From: Caulobacteraceae bacterium
GTDB lineage: Bacteria > Pseudomonadota > Alphaproteobacteria > Caulobacterales > Caulobacteraceae
Assembly: GCA_947447115.1 (NCBI GenBank)
Contig: CANFKD010000005.1
Coordinates: 1 to 44,825, forward strand
Reading direction: 5' to 3'
DNA length: 44,825 nucleotides
This document shows positions 7,425-17,410 of this stretch, in pieces. The notes beneath the pieces were generated by a model. That model searched no databases. It was not told the DNA's origin and worked only from the letters and a program-made list of their open reading frames with translations. Both the position numbers and the translations under genes were made by a program. How positions within the stretch are numbered: position 1 is the first letter of the stretch; each line of letters starts with the position of its first letter.

Positions 7425-10181
7425 TTAGAAGGACTTCTGGATCGAAACACCGAAGGTGCGAGGCTCGAGCAGGAAGCCGTTCCGGAACAGACCCGACGAG
7501 TCATCAGTCAGATAGAGGTCGGTGATCGGCGCGTCATCGAGCAGGTTCTTCACATAGGCTTCCAGCTGAATGCCGTTGCCTGGGTTCGAGATCTGCAAGG
7601 AGGCGTTGACGTTCTCCCAAGAGTCGATCCGGTCCGCGAAGCTGTTGTAGATGCGCGAATAGGACTGGCCCTGGTGATAGTAGTCACCACGGATCGTACC
7701 ACCCCAACCGGCGGGCAGTTCGAAGGTGTATTGCGCACCGACGGACAGCGTCGCCTTAGGCGAGTTCGGCAGTTCGTTGCCCTTCAGGTTCTTCGAGACA
7801 CCGTCGCTGAAGGGGATATCGATGCCGAAGACCTTAAGCGGATTGGCCGCGCCAGTGAATGCACCTGAGCAAACACCGAGCATGGTGGTTGGTGCGAGGG
7901 CACCCGCATTGATCAGGGTCATCAGACCCTGAACGCCAGCCTTGCTTGCCGTACAGTTGGAAGCGTTCGAAGCCTTAATCACGACCAGGTTCGGATTGCC
8001 CTGCGTGCGGTTGAAGGTATCGATCGAGCTGGCTTCACCGATCTCCGTCTTCAGCAAGCCGAGGCTGGCATTGAAGCGCAGGTGATTGATGGGTTCCCAG
8101 ATCGATTCCAGTTCGAGACCCTGGATCTTGGCATCGATATTTTCGTTCACCGAGGTCCGATTGACGATCTTCGACACCTGATAGCCGGTATAGTCATAAT
8201 GGAAGACCGTAGCGTTCAAGATCAAGCTGCCGTCAAGCATCGTGTTCTTCATGCCGACTTCGAACGAGCTCACGAACTCTGGATCGAAGGTGGTCTTCAC
8301 AGCGGCTAGTGCCGACGCAGCCGACTGCGGCGGGTTCATACCGCCGGCCTTATAGCCGCGCGAGTAGAAGGCATAGATCAGGCTACTGTCGGTCATGGCC
8401 AGATCAGGCTTCCAGTCGAAACCAAAGCGACCCGTCATTTCCTTGAAGTCAGCAATCTGGATTGGCGTCACGGCATCGACGGGGTGGCCGCTGCCAGGGG
8501 CGAGCAGGACAACCGGCAAGGTCGTGGTCTGCTTACGGTCATGGGTATAACGCAAGCCGCCGGTCAGCTTGAAGCTGTCGGACAGTTCGTAATAGACCTC
8601 ACCGAAGACGGCCTTAGACTTCAGATGATAGGGCGTGCGGTTGTCATAGTAGTTATGGCCGTCGCCTGTTGGGGTTGGATTGGGATCAATATAGACGCAG
8701 GTTGGTGTGTTGATCGCGCAAGGCTTGCCGCCGTTGAGGATCACTGAATAGGCCGTCAGCGTATTACCGTAGACATAGTAGTCGGACTTGCTCTTAAAAT
8801 CGAGCGCAATGGCACCAACGTTGAAGTTCAATGGACCAGCAAAGGCCGACTGCAAGCGAAGCTCTTGCGACCATTGCTTGGAGTCAGCGCTGGACACATC
8901 GAAGGTCGCAAACTTGTTGGACGCCCCGACCTGAGGGTCATTGAAAACACCACCGGGCGAGATGCCGGGAATGGCATTCAAAGTATTGTTCGGCGACACG
9001 CGGTTATAGTCCGCATTCGAATAGAGCGTGCCCTTCGAATAGCCGGTCAACGAGGTCAAGGTCAGGTCGTCGGTCAGGTCGTAGGCCATCTGGAAAGTGC
9101 CAACGTCGGTCTTGGCCCGGTAGATCGGATCCTTAAGGGATTCGATGTTCCGCAGGTCGGTCGACTGCATCTTGCCAGCATAGGCGTCGCCGGTGATCAG
9201 GCCGGTCAGGTTGCCGAGCAGGCCGCCCAAGGTGGCTGACGAGTTCGGCGTGCCCAGAGCGCCCGGCGCATAGACCGAGGTTTCCAAACAGCCCTGGCTC
9301 AGGAAGCCGTGCTGGAAGGTCGAGATGGTCGCGTTGGTGGAGTAAGGCATACCGGCAGCGCCGGTGTCCTTGACGCAATATTGCTTACCGACGCGCGAAC
9401 GGCTGTCGTCTTCCTGGAAATGTTCCCACATCAGGTAGGAGCTGAACTTCTCGGTTGGATTGAACGACACGGTCGTACGCACAGCGTACAGATCGCGGTC
9501 ATCAATATTGTTGCCGGTCACCAGGTTGTCACCGAAACCATCACGCTTCAGCATGGAGCCCGCAACGCGAACCGCCAACTTGTCGCCCAGTGGCACGTTG
9601 AGCATGCCGCGGACCTTCTTGGTGTTGAAGTTGCCCAACTCGCCCTTGATGTTGGCGGTAAAGTGATCAACAGGCTTGGCGGTCATGACGTTGACGACGC
9701 CGCCGGTGGCGTTACGGCCGTACAGGGTGCCCTGTGGGCCACGCAGAACTTCGACGCGCTCGACGTCGTAGAACTCGGCTTCGAACAGGTTGCTGGCGGT
9801 CAGCGGCACGTTGTTCAGGTGGATACCGGTACCGGCATCACCCGACGCGGCGACCAGCTTGGAGCCCACGCCCCGGATCTGGAAGTTAAAGCCCGTGAAG
9901 TTGCCCTTCGAGAAGGCAACGTTTGGAATGGCGAGTTGAAGGTTTGGACCACCGTCGATCTTGGCCTTTTCTAGGCTGTCCTGGCTGAAGGCCGAAACGG
10001 CGATTGGCACGTCTTGAATGGCTTCTTCGCGCTTTTGCGCGGTGACGACCAGCTCTTCGATCACAGAGCCGCTCTTAGCGGGTGCAGCCTCTTGAGCGAA
10101 AGTCGGCGTGGCAACTGCAGCGATAGCCACCGCCGAGACACCCATGGCCAGATAGCTGCGCAGGCGCAGTGTTTTAGACAT
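7425..10181 (-). CDS. TonB-dependent receptor 1
   Basis: MSKTLRLRSYLAMGVSAVAIAAVATPTFAQ signal peptide; EELVVTAQKREEAIQDVPIAVSAF; VERVEVLRGPQGTLYGRNATGGVVNVMT; C-terminal FLLEPRTFGVSIQKSF; RBS GGGAGG upstream of trimmed start. Confidence 0.95.
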   Translation of the reverse strand: MSKTLRLRSYLAMGVSAVAIAAVATPTFAQEAAPAKSGSVIEELVVTAQKREEAIQDVPIAVSAFSQDSLEKAKIDGGPNLQLAIPNVAFSKGNFTGFNFQIRGVGSKLVAASGDAGTGIHLNNVPLTASNLFEAEFYDVERVEVLRGPQGTLYGRNATGGVVNVMTAKPVDHFTANIKGELGNFNTKKVRGMLNVPLGDKLAVRVAGSMLKRDGFGDNLVTGNNIDDRDLYAVRTTVSFNPTEKFSSYLMWEHFQEDDSRSRVGKQYCVKDTGAAGMPYSTNATISTFQHGFLSQGCLETSVYAPGALGTPNSSATLGGLLGNLTGLITGDAYAGKMQSTDLRNIESLKDPIYRAKTDVGTFQMAYDLTDDLTLTSLTGYSKGTLYSNADYNRVSPNNTLNAIPGISPGGVFNDPQVGASNKFATFDVSSADSKQWSQELRLQSAFAGPLNFNVGAIALDFKSKSDYYVYGNTLTAYSVILNGGKPCAINTPTCVYIDPNPTPTGDGHNYYDNRTPYHLKSKAVFGEVYYELSDSFKLTGGLRYTHDRKQTTTLPVVLLAPGSGHPVDAVTPIQIADFKEMTGRFGFDWKPDLAMTDSSLIYAFYSRGYKAGGMNPPQSAASALAAVKTTFDPEFVSSFEVGMKNTMLDGSLILNATVFHYDYTGYQVSKIVNRTSVNENIDAKIQGLELESIWEPINHLRFNASLGLLKTEIGEASSIDTFNRTQGNPNLVVIKASNASNCTASKAGVQGLMTLINAGALAPTTMLGVCSGAFTGAANPLKVFGIDIPFSDGVSKNLKGNELPNSPKATLSVGAQYTFELPAGWGGTIRGDYYHQGQSYSRIYNSFADRIDSWENVNASLQISNPGNGIQLEAYVKNLLDDAPITDLYLTDDSSGLFRNGFLLEPRTFGVSIQKSF

Positions 10182-10296
10182 TTGTAACCCTCCCAAACGG
10201 CGCGCCCAGTTTTCTGGCTCTACGTCCGTCGTTTCCTCGTCATCGCGCGAACAGAGACTGCGGAAGGTGCGCGACATACCTCAAGCAGCATCGGCA

Positions 10297-10327
10297 CATA
10301 TGCATATGCTGCGAATAGGGCTGTCAA
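10297..10327 (-). promoter_or_regulatory. Candidate promoter/operator of TonB receptor 1: TTGACA box plus 12-bp perfect palindrome
   Basis: Minus-strand TTGACA (10327-10322), 13 nt, then CATATGCATATG (10308-10297); outer inverted repeat GCAGCAT/ATGCTGC at 10285-10312. Confidence 0.45.
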
Positions 10328-10439
10328 TATAATGGGGGAAAAATGATCATTGATAACTAATCACGATAACCTTAGCCAACGGCTTATTGGTCAACAAAAT
10401 TCGAACTGTGACAATTCTGCTTCTAGGCCAAGCGACGGA

Positions 10440-10476
10440 TCAAAAAAAATGGGCGGCAGGATCGCTCCTGCCGCCC
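10440..10476 (-). terminator. Rho-independent terminator of TonB receptor 2
   Basis: Minus strand GGGCGGCAGGA-GCGA-TCCTGCCGCCC followed by A then TTTTTTTT. Confidence 0.92.
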
Positions 10477-10497
10477 TCGTTTCTAGAGACTGATTTT

Positions 10498-13404
10498 TTA
10501 GAAGTGGTAGTGCACTTCCGCACCGATCAGGCGAGGCGCCGTCAGGTTCAACGTCTTGTTGTTGACGTAAGGAAGAGTCGTTCCACCCGCTGGATTGCGA
10601 ACATATCCGCCGCCAGCTGCGGCTTCATAGCCGATCTGGTCAAACAGGTTCTTCACGTAGGCGACCAACTCGTAGTTGCCCTTGTTGCTCGTCCAAGTGC
10701 TGCGCAGATCCACTTGGCTCCAAGCAGGGGCCTCGTTGTAGCTACGGGCAAAGATGTTGGCGTAGGACTTGTCCTTCCAGATATAGGATCCAGAAACGGT
10801 CAGGTTACCCGGCTCAAACTCCATCGTGTAGTTGGCATTGATCGCAAACTTGTTCTTCGGCGTTTGTGGCAAAGGATTGCCCTCAACGCTTTGGATCTGG
10901 TCGTTATAATCAGCGCTGGCGACGTTGCCGTTGGCCACCGTTCCTGGATATTGCGAGTAGGTCGCCAGGGTCTTACCGCGTGGCTGAGCGCCAGCGGCAA
11001 TGGCCAGTGGATCGGCTGGATCAATGAAGCAGCTGGTCGAGGCAGTCGCAATAAAGCCGGCGGCATTGGCCACTGGCGGCTTACAGGCGGTCGTGATCTC
11101 GGTCTTGTTGTAACCATAGATCATCGAGAAGTTCAGGTGACGAACCGGGGTCCAACGCATCGACAGTTCAATACCATCCGACGTTGCCGTTGGGATGTTA
11201 ATGAAGCGGTTCAGGTTGATATAGGTCGCCTTAAGAGCCGAAGGCCCGCTGATACCGTCTTGCCCGGTGTAGCTTGGCGAACCGAGTGGCACCTGATTGT
11301 TCTTATAGTCATAGTGGAAGGCCGCGAGGTCGACGGTCAGGCTGCGGTCGAAGAAGGACTTCTTCAGACCCATTTCATAATCGTCTAGGCTTTCTGGTTC
11401 GGCATAGACGCCTTCACCAATATAACCCGCGTTCAGAGCAAAGGCCTTATAGCCACGGCTGTAGCGAGCATAGGCCAGAGTATCGCGATCAGGCGTATAG
11501 TTGACAGCAAGTGTGCCGGTTGTCGCATCGGAATGACCACGAAGATAACGCGTGGCATCGCCTGCATACTTGCCCGTGGTCGCATAGATCACTGGACCAG
11601 CGATGCCCTTGCCAGGAGCCGTCGAGATCAGCACAGAAGTAATATCTGCGGCTGGGGTTAAGCTACCCAAGATACCCGCGAGGTTCGAGCTATTCATCTT
11701 GATGTACCGCGTCTCTTCGTGAGCGGACTTCAGGTCGTAAGAATAGCGCAGACCGGCGGTGACTTTGATGGTGTCGGTCACCTTATAATCGGCCTGTGCA
11801 AAGGCAGCGGTGGTGTTGGAGTGCGACTGATAGCTGGCAAAGATCAGATTGCCGCTCTGGAGCGGATTTTGTAGCGCGCGCTGAGCCGCAGGCATTCCCT
11901 TATAGGCCGGAACGCCAAGCAGGCCGAGATAGTGCAGGACCTCTTGCGTCGACGATGCCGTTGGGAACTGTGCTGCAGGTGCCCCAAGGACATTGTTCAG
12001 GGTGATCACGTTCCAGGTCGAGCCGGTTTGAAGGGCGGACTGGGAAGAACTGGTGGTGAAGGGGTTATCGGTCTGCTCATCATAATGATAGGCACCCGCC
12101 ACCCAGCTCAGCTTACCATTGCCGGTCGAGGTGAAGGTCACTTCATTGCTGTACCACTTGGGGTGGGCTTCAAACATGAAGTTGGTGCGCGTATCGACGG
12201 TCAGGGGCGAACAGGCGGCGCCCAAATAGGCGCAGACGGGGGTCGCCGAATTGGCTGGCGTATAGAGCGGCAGCTTGTAGGACGTGACCGAAGACTGACC
12301 ATTGGTGAAGTCATACTGGTTCAGCACATAGTGATATTCCGAATAGCCACCGACATATTTCATGTCGACGCCGTCGAAATGGTGCGTCCAGTGGAAGTTC
12401 AACGAATAGGAAGAACGCAGCTTGATCGTGGTGGGCTGCTGAACGCTGACTGTTCGGTTCTTCAAGGTCGAAGGATTGTCGGAGGTGGCGTTCTTACCGA
12501 CGGCTGAACCGGCAATGATGTCCGTGCCATAGGCACCGTTCGGGTTGAAAAACAGACCCGTACCCTGAGCGGTCACATCCAGCGCACCGATGGTGGGCAT
12601 GCCGAGCAACGAGCCGGGGCCACCACGGTTATTGTTGAAGGACTGGTCATAGGCCATGAACCATAGCTCGTCCTTGGCACCCTTATATTGCAGCTGCAGT
12701 TCACCATAGTTGTCATGGTGAACTTCGCCGAGGGACTTGCCTGCGAGGTTCTTATAGTAGCCGCGATCTTGGTCGAGGCGGAAGAAACTCAGGCGACCGG
12801 TCAGGTTCTCGGTCAGCGGGCCCGAAACAGTCCCGGCCAGCTTGTGATACTGATAGCTGCCGACGGCGGCGCGCAGTTCACCGGAGAAGGACTCGGTTGG
12901 ACGACGCGACTTGGTGTTGATAACGCCACCGATCGAGTTGCGGCCATAGAGCGTGTTTTGTGGACCGGAAAGCACTTCAACCTGCTCGACCAGCATATCG
13001 TCGCGGCCAGCGAGGTAGGAGGAGTTGGTGAACAGGTCATTGTCATAAACGCCAACAGCAGAGTCGGCCAGATAGACGTTGGTGCTGCGCGACAGACCGC
13101 GGATGACCGGACGGTCAAGCTGGCTGGAATAGGTCAGGCCGGGCGTGAAATTGGTCATGTCCTGAACGCTGTTGATCCCGATCAAGGCGCGTTCTTTGGA
13201 CGTGAAGGCGGTTACCGCGATGGGCACCTGCTGGAGGCTGACCGAACGCTTTTCGGCGGTGACAACCACCTCTTCAACGGTGTTGCCCTTGGCAGTGGCT
13301 TGAGCCGGTTCATCAGCGGCATAGGCAAAGTTAGAAATGGTAGCAACGGCAATGGCTGAAACGCCAATTGCCAGATAGCTCCGCAAACGCAGAGTATGTG
13401 TCAT
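10498..13404 (-). CDS. TonB-dependent receptor 2
   Basis: MTHTLRLRSYLAIGVSAIAVATISNFAYA signal; EEVVVTAEKRSVSLQQVPIAVTAF; VEQVEVLSGPQNTLYGRNSIGGVINTKSRRP; aromatic C-terminus AEVHYHF; RBS GGGAGG. Confidence 0.95.
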   Translation of the reverse strand: MTHTLRLRSYLAIGVSAIAVATISNFAYAADEPAQATAKGNTVEEVVVTAEKRSVSLQQVPIAVTAFTSKERALIGINSVQDMTNFTPGLTYSSQLDRPVIRGLSRSTNVYLADSAVGVYDNDLFTNSSYLAGRDDMLVEQVEVLSGPQNTLYGRNSIGGVINTKSRRPTESFSGELRAAVGSYQYHKLAGTVSGPLTENLTGRLSFFRLDQDRGYYKNLAGKSLGEVHHDNYGELQLQYKGAKDELWFMAYDQSFNNNRGGPGSLLGMPTIGALDVTAQGTGLFFNPNGAYGTDIIAGSAVGKNATSDNPSTLKNRTVSVQQPTTIKLRSSYSLNFHWTHHFDGVDMKYVGGYSEYHYVLNQYDFTNGQSSVTSYKLPLYTPANSATPVCAYLGAACSPLTVDTRTNFMFEAHPKWYSNEVTFTSTGNGKLSWVAGAYHYDEQTDNPFTTSSSQSALQTGSTWNVITLNNVLGAPAAQFPTASSTQEVLHYLGLLGVPAYKGMPAAQRALQNPLQSGNLIFASYQSHSNTTAAFAQADYKVTDTIKVTAGLRYSYDLKSAHEETRYIKMNSSNLAGILGSLTPAADITSVLISTAPGKGIAGPVIYATTGKYAGDATRYLRGHSDATTGTLAVNYTPDRDTLAYARYSRGYKAFALNAGYIGEGVYAEPESLDDYEMGLKKSFFDRSLTVDLAAFHYDYKNNQVPLGSPSYTGQDGISGPSALKATYINLNRFINIPTATSDGIELSMRWTPVRHLNFSMIYGYNKTEITTACKPPVANAAGFIATASTSCFIDPADPLAIAAGAQPRGKTLATYSQYPGTVANGNVASADYNDQIQSVEGNPLPQTPKNKFAINANYTMEFEPGNLTVSGSYIWKDKSYANIFARSYNEAPAWSQVDLRSTWTSNKGNYELVAYVKNLFDQIGYEAAAGGGYVRNPAGGTTLPYVNNKTLNLTAPRLIGAEVHYHF

Positions 13405-13496
13405 GTAGGTCCTCCCTAGCAACCAAGGCCGATTTTGATCGGTCCAATTGGTGCAAATCCCCGGCGAAAATATTGTTTTGACTAAAATAACCTAGA

Positions 13497-13519
13497 TTTC
13501 AGACGCTTAGCCTCTGAAA
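13497..13519. promoter_or_regulatory. Inverted repeat in the TonB receptor 2 / queC divergent intergenic region
   Basis: TTTCAGA-CGCTTAGCC-TCTGAAA. Confidence 0.3.
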
Positions 13520-13643
13520 GCCATGTTGCGGTTATGTCGGCCAATCCTGATCCGGCGGCACCTGGGCGAACCCAGACGTCTCCGTCGAAGCAGGACGAGC
13601 GCTGGCTAACAGCAACTGACTCTGGGTGCGAGAGATAAATGCG

Positions 13644-13677
13644 ACTTTCCCTGCGGCATAAGGTAAAAAAACCCGCC
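13644..13677 (+). promoter_or_regulatory. Tentative H-type pseudoknot leader of queC (preQ1-class-I-like topology)
   Basis: ACUUU(13644-48)/AAGGU(13660-64) stem, A7C linker, loop GCGG(13653-56) complementary to CCGC(13673-76). Confidence 0.25.
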
Positions 13678-13699
13678 TGTGACTAATTTGAGAGCATCC

Positions 13700-14434
13700 A
13701 TGACACCTTCCCCTAAGTCGCCCGAAGGCGCTCTGGTCCTCTTTTCCGGCGGGCAGGACTCTACGGTCTGTCTGGCTTGGGCACTGGAGCGCTATGGCCG
13801 GGTCGAGACGGTGGGCTTTGACTATGGTCAGCGCCACGGCGTGGAGATGCAGGCGCGCCAGGTGGTGCGTGACAATGTGCTAGCGGGCTTTCCAGACTGG
13901 GCGCAGCGGCTCGGGCCAGATCATGAGCTTGAGATGCGCGGCTTTGGCGCCATAGGCGGCTCGGCCCTAACCACGGACCGTGAGATTGAGATCAATGAGC
14001 GGGGCTTGCCCTCGACCTTTGTGCCCGGGCGCAATCTGGTGTTCTTGACCTATGCGGCGGCCTTGGCCGACCGGCGCGGGCTGAATGTCCTGATCGGCGG
14101 CATGTGCGAGACCGACTTTTCGGGCTATCCGGACTGTCGGCGCGATACTCTCGATGCGCTGCAGACCGCGCTTAATCTGGGCATGGACCGGGACTTTCGG
14201 ATCGAGACGCCGCTCATGTATCTGACCAAGGCCCAGACCTGGGCCCTGTCCAAGCGCCTTGGCGGCCAGGATCTGGTCGATATCATCCTTGAGGACAGCC
14301 ACACCTGTTATAAGGGCGAGCGCGGCAAGCGCCACGCTTGGGGCCATGGCTGCAGCGTCTGTCCGGCCTGCGACCTGCGGGCCAAGGGTTGGGCCGAGTG
14401 GAATGCGGCGGGCGAGCCAGGCAAACCCTCATGA
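13700..14434 (+). CDS. queC: 7-cyano-7-deazaguanine synthase
   Basis: [22 protein letters not shown]...[15 protein letters not shown]...CxxxH zinc site near C-terminus ([32 protein letters not shown]). Confidence 0.96.
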   Translation: MTPSPKSPEGALVLFSGGQDSTVCLAWALERYGRVETVGFDYGQRHGVEMQARQVVRDNVLAGFPDWAQRLGPDHELEMRGFGAIGGSALTTDREIEINERGLPSTFVPGRNLVFLTYAAALADRRGLNVLIGGMCETDFSGYPDCRRDTLDALQTALNLGMDRDFRIETPLMYLTKAQTWALSKRLGGQDLVDIILEDSHTCYKGERGKRHAWGHGCSVCPACDLRAKGWAEWNAAGEPGKPS

Positions 14435-15063
14435 GCTATGCCGTCAAAGAAATTTTCTTGACCCTGCAGGGCGAAGGCGGACAGGCGGGCCGCGCTGCAG
14501 TCTTCTGCCGCTTTGCCGGATGCAATCTGTGGAGCGGTCGCGAGCAGGACCGGGCCAGCGCCGTCTGCAGCTTCTGTGACACCGATTTCGTCGGCATGGA
14601 TGGCCCGGGCGGTGGTCGCTTTGATGACGCGCAGGCTCTGGCCGAGGCGGTGCTGGCACAGTGGCAGGGCGGCCCTGACGGGCGGCTTGTCGTCTGCACC
14701 GGGGGCGAGCCCCTGTTGCAACTGGATGAAGCCGCCATCGCGGCCCTTCATGCCCTAGGCTTTGAGATCGCGGTTGAGACCAATGGCACGCTGAAGGCCC
14801 CTGACGGGATTGACTGGATCTGCGTCAGCCCCAAGGCGCAGGCCCCGGTGGTCCAGACCTCTGGCCAAGAGTTAAAGCTGGTCTATCCGCAAAAGGACGT
14901 CGATCCGGCCCGCTTTGCTGAGATGGATTTTGAGCGTTTCTATCTGCAACCGCTCGACGGCCCGGACCGCGACGCAAGCACCCAGGCGGCGATGGCCTAT
15001 TGCCTTTCCCATCCTCAATGGCGATTAAGCGTCCAAACCCACAAATATCTGGGCATTCCTTGA
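14431..15063 (+). CDS. queE: 7-carboxy-7-deazaguanine synthase
   Basis: [55 protein letters not shown]: radical SAM QueE; ATGA overlap with queC. Confidence 0.96.
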   Translation: MSYAVKEIFLTLQGEGGQAGRAAVFCRFAGCNLWSGREQDRASAVCSFCDTDFVGMDGPGGGRFDDAQALAEAVLAQWQGGPDGRLVVCTGGEPLLQLDEAAIAALHALGFEIAVETNGTLKAPDGIDWICVSPKAQAPVVQTSGQELKLVYPQKDVDPARFAEMDFERFYLQPLDGPDRDASTQAAMAYCLSHPQWRLSVQTHKYLGIP

Positions 15064-15094
15064 AAGCGCTGCCCTTGGCGGCGGCGATGAGACC

Positions 15095-15466
15095 ATGAGC
15101 GAACCTGAGTTTGAAATCACCAAGTCGGCGACCTTTGACGCGGCGCACTTCCTGCCTGCCGGTCCAGAGGACAGCCTCTATCGGCGCATGCACGGCCACT
15201 CTTTCAAGGTCGAGGCCACTGTGCGGGGCCGCGCGCAAGAGCCTGTGGGCTGGGTCGCCGATCTGGCCGGGCTCGATGCAGCCCTGCGCGCTGTCGCAGC
15301 GGAACTGGATCACAGCACGCTCAACGATAAGGCCGGACTGGAAAGCCCGACACTGGAACGCCTTTGCCTCTATTTTGTGGCGCGTCTTAAGCCGAGCTAT
15401 CCGGGCCTTTGCCAAGTCATCGTTTCGCGTCCGACCATCGGCGAAAGCTGCGCCCTCAAGGTCTAG
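15095..15466 (+). CDS. queD: 6-carboxytetrahydropterin synthase
   Basis: FEITKSATFDAAHFLPAG...CYRRMHGHSFKVE-type HGH motif; DHSTLND. Confidence 0.95.
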   Translation: MSEPEFEITKSATFDAAHFLPAGPEDSLYRRMHGHSFKVEATVRGRAQEPVGWVADLAGLDAALRAVAAELDHSTLNDKAGLESPTLERLCLYFVARLKPSYPGLCQVIVSRPTIGESCALKV

Positions 15467-15504
15467 ACCTCCTCACATCACACACCGCCAAAGGATGTTT
15501 CTCC

Positions 15505-16281
15505 ATGCTGCTCGTTGATCGTTCCGGCCCTGTGGCCACCGTCACCCTGAACCGGCCCGAGGCGATGAACGCCCTGTCGCGCGCCCTGCGCCAAGCCCTT
15601 CGCGATGCCTTGGTCGAACTGGCGGCAGATGACAGCGTGCGGGTCATCGTCCTGACCGGAGCGGGCCGAGCCTTCTGCGCCGGTCTGGACCTCAAGGAGT
15701 TGGGCCAAGAAGAGGGCGCGCTGGGTAGTGCGGTCGGCGGCGATCCTGCGGCCAATCCCGTCGCGGCCATGGACGCCTGCCCCAAGCCGATCATCGGAGC
15801 CATCAATGGCGCGGCCATCACCGGCGGCTTTGAGTTGGCCCTAGCCTGCGACGTGCTGATCGGATCGTCCAATGCGCGCTTTGCCGACACCCACGCCCGC
15901 GTCGGGATCATGCCCGGCTGGGGCCTGTCGCAAAAGCTCAGCCGCGCCATCGGCATTTCGCGGGCCAAGGAACTGTCCCTGACCGGCAACTTCCTCGATG
16001 CCGCCACCGCCTCGGACTGGGGCCTGATCAACCGCGTGGTGGCCGCCGACGACCTGTTGGCCGTCTGCCAAAAGCTCGCGCTCGACATGGCCTCCGTGCC
16101 AGAAGCGGCCAGCCAAACCTATAAGAGCCTGATCGATGAGGGCTTTGGCCTATCCTTCAAGGACGCCATGGCCGTCGAGGCCCGCGTCTCCCAAGCCCAC
16201 AATCCCGGCGTCAAGGCCGAGTCCGTGGCCCAAGCCCGCTTGGAAGTCACAGCGCGCGGTCGGGACCAGACGGCGGGCTGA
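15505..16281 (+). CDS. Enoyl-CoA hydratase/isomerase family protein
   Basis: VATVTLNRPEAMNALSRAL...FCAGLDLKELG...AAITGGFELALACDVLI...THARVGIMPGWG. Confidence 0.94.
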   Translation: MLLVDRSGPVATVTLNRPEAMNALSRALRQALRDALVELAADDSVRVIVLTGAGRAFCAGLDLKELGQEEGALGSAVGGDPAANPVAAMDACPKPIIGAINGAAITGGFELALACDVLIGSSNARFADTHARVGIMPGWGLSQKLSRAIGISRAKELSLTGNFLDAATASDWGLINRVVAADDLLAVCQKLALDMASVPEAASQTYKSLIDEGFGLSFKDAMAVEARVSQAHNPGVKAESVAQARLEVTARGRDQTAG

Positions 16282-16287
16282 GGCTGG

Positions 16288-16398
16288 AACCCCCTACCCC
16301 GGCTTCGCCGGTACTTCCCCCAGAGGGGGAAGATTTACCGTCCTAGATCTTCGCCCTCTGGGGGAAGTGGCCCGAAGGGCCGAAGGGGGCCTTGTTTA
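16288..16398 (-). repeat. Structured intergenic repeat type B, copy 2 (inverted)
   Basis: Reverse complement of the type B architecture, GGCCCttcGGGCC arm. Confidence 0.9.
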
Positions 16399-16402
16399 GG
16401 CC

Positions 16403-17410
16403 TTACCCCACCGCTGCCAACAGCAGCCGGTCCACCGCCGCCTCGTCCAAAAATCTCGCGCGGACGGGCCATGGGGTGACGCGCAGGCGCCAGTGCATGG
16501 GTAGTCGCATCCAGTCCTTTTCCGTGGTCACAAGTCCGGCACCAAACAGGGCCGCGCGACCGGCGAGGAAGGTCAGGGTCTCGTCATCATAGGGGTCGTG
16601 ATCGGGGAACGGGGCAAAGTCGACCAGTTCGCAACCCGCTTCGGTTAAGGCCCGCTCGACCTTCCAAGGCTTACCAACCCCTGCAAAGCCCAGTTGCGGG
16701 CCACGCGGCGGCGGGGCGGGCGCTTCGAGGCGCGCCACCAACACCGGCTTATCGCCAAACTCCGCAATGAGATCTGGATCAACCTTGGTCAGGCCATGTG
16801 GGAGCAGCACCACGACCGCATCGGCGCGCGCCAGACCCCGACGCAGCGGCTCTCGCATTGGACCGGCAGGGAACACCGCACCATCGCCAAAGGGCCATTC
16901 CTGACCGCGTGTCTCGCCATCGACGACAATGATCGACAGGGCCTTTTTCACGTCGGGATTTTGGTGGCCATCATCCATGACCACGACCTGAGCGCCCGCC
17001 GCAGCCGCCGCCTTGGCACCGGCCAGCCGGTTGCGAGCGACCCACATGGGGAAGTCTTGCGCCAGCATCAGCGGCTCATCACCGACCTCTGAGGCATCGT
17101 GGTTGTCAGGATCGACCTGAATCGGGCCTTCCAGCGTGCCGCCATGACCGCGCGAAAGGCCATGGGCGCGCTTCTTGGCATGGGTCAAGCGCAGCAGAAT
17201 CTCACGCACAACTGGCGTCTTGCCCGCACCGCCCATGGTCAGGTTGCCGACACAGATCACCGGTATCCCAGCATCACCGGGCTTGGCATTTCTGATGCGT
17301 CGTTCCGTAAAGAAGGCCCAAAGCCACGATAGAGGCCGCAGAAGCATTCGGGTGATCGGGGCGGGCGCGCCGGTGCGCACATACCACCAACGCGGTGTTG
17401 AAAGGCTCAT
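16403..17410 (-). CDS. lpxK: Tetraacyldisaccharide 4'-kinase
   Basis: IPVICVGNLTMGGAGKTPVVREI...LSRGHGG...VVMDDGHQNPDVKKALSIIVVDG. Confidence 0.95.
   Translation of the reverse strand: MSLSTPRWWYVRTGAPAPITRMLLRPLSWLWAFFTERRIRNAKPGDAGIPVICVGNLTMGGAGKTPVVREILLRLTHAKKRAHGLSRGHGGTLEGPIQVDPDNHDASEVGDEPLMLAQDFPMWVARNRLAGAKAAAAAGAQVVVMDDGHQNPDVKKALSIIVVDGETRGQEWPFGDGAVFPAGPMREPLRRGLARADAVVVLLPHGLTKVDPDLIAEFGDKPVLVARLEAPAPPPRGPQLGFAGVGKPWKVERALTEAGCELVDFAPFPDHDPYDDETLTFLAGRAALFGAGLVTTEKDWMRLPMHWRLRVTPWPVRARFLDEAAVDRLLLAAVG

Noticed and set aside
10182-10386. Cobalamin riboswitch upstream of TonB receptor 1
   Set aside because: No B12-box-like sequence or long structured leader seen; the region looks like an ordinary promoter with a palindrome.
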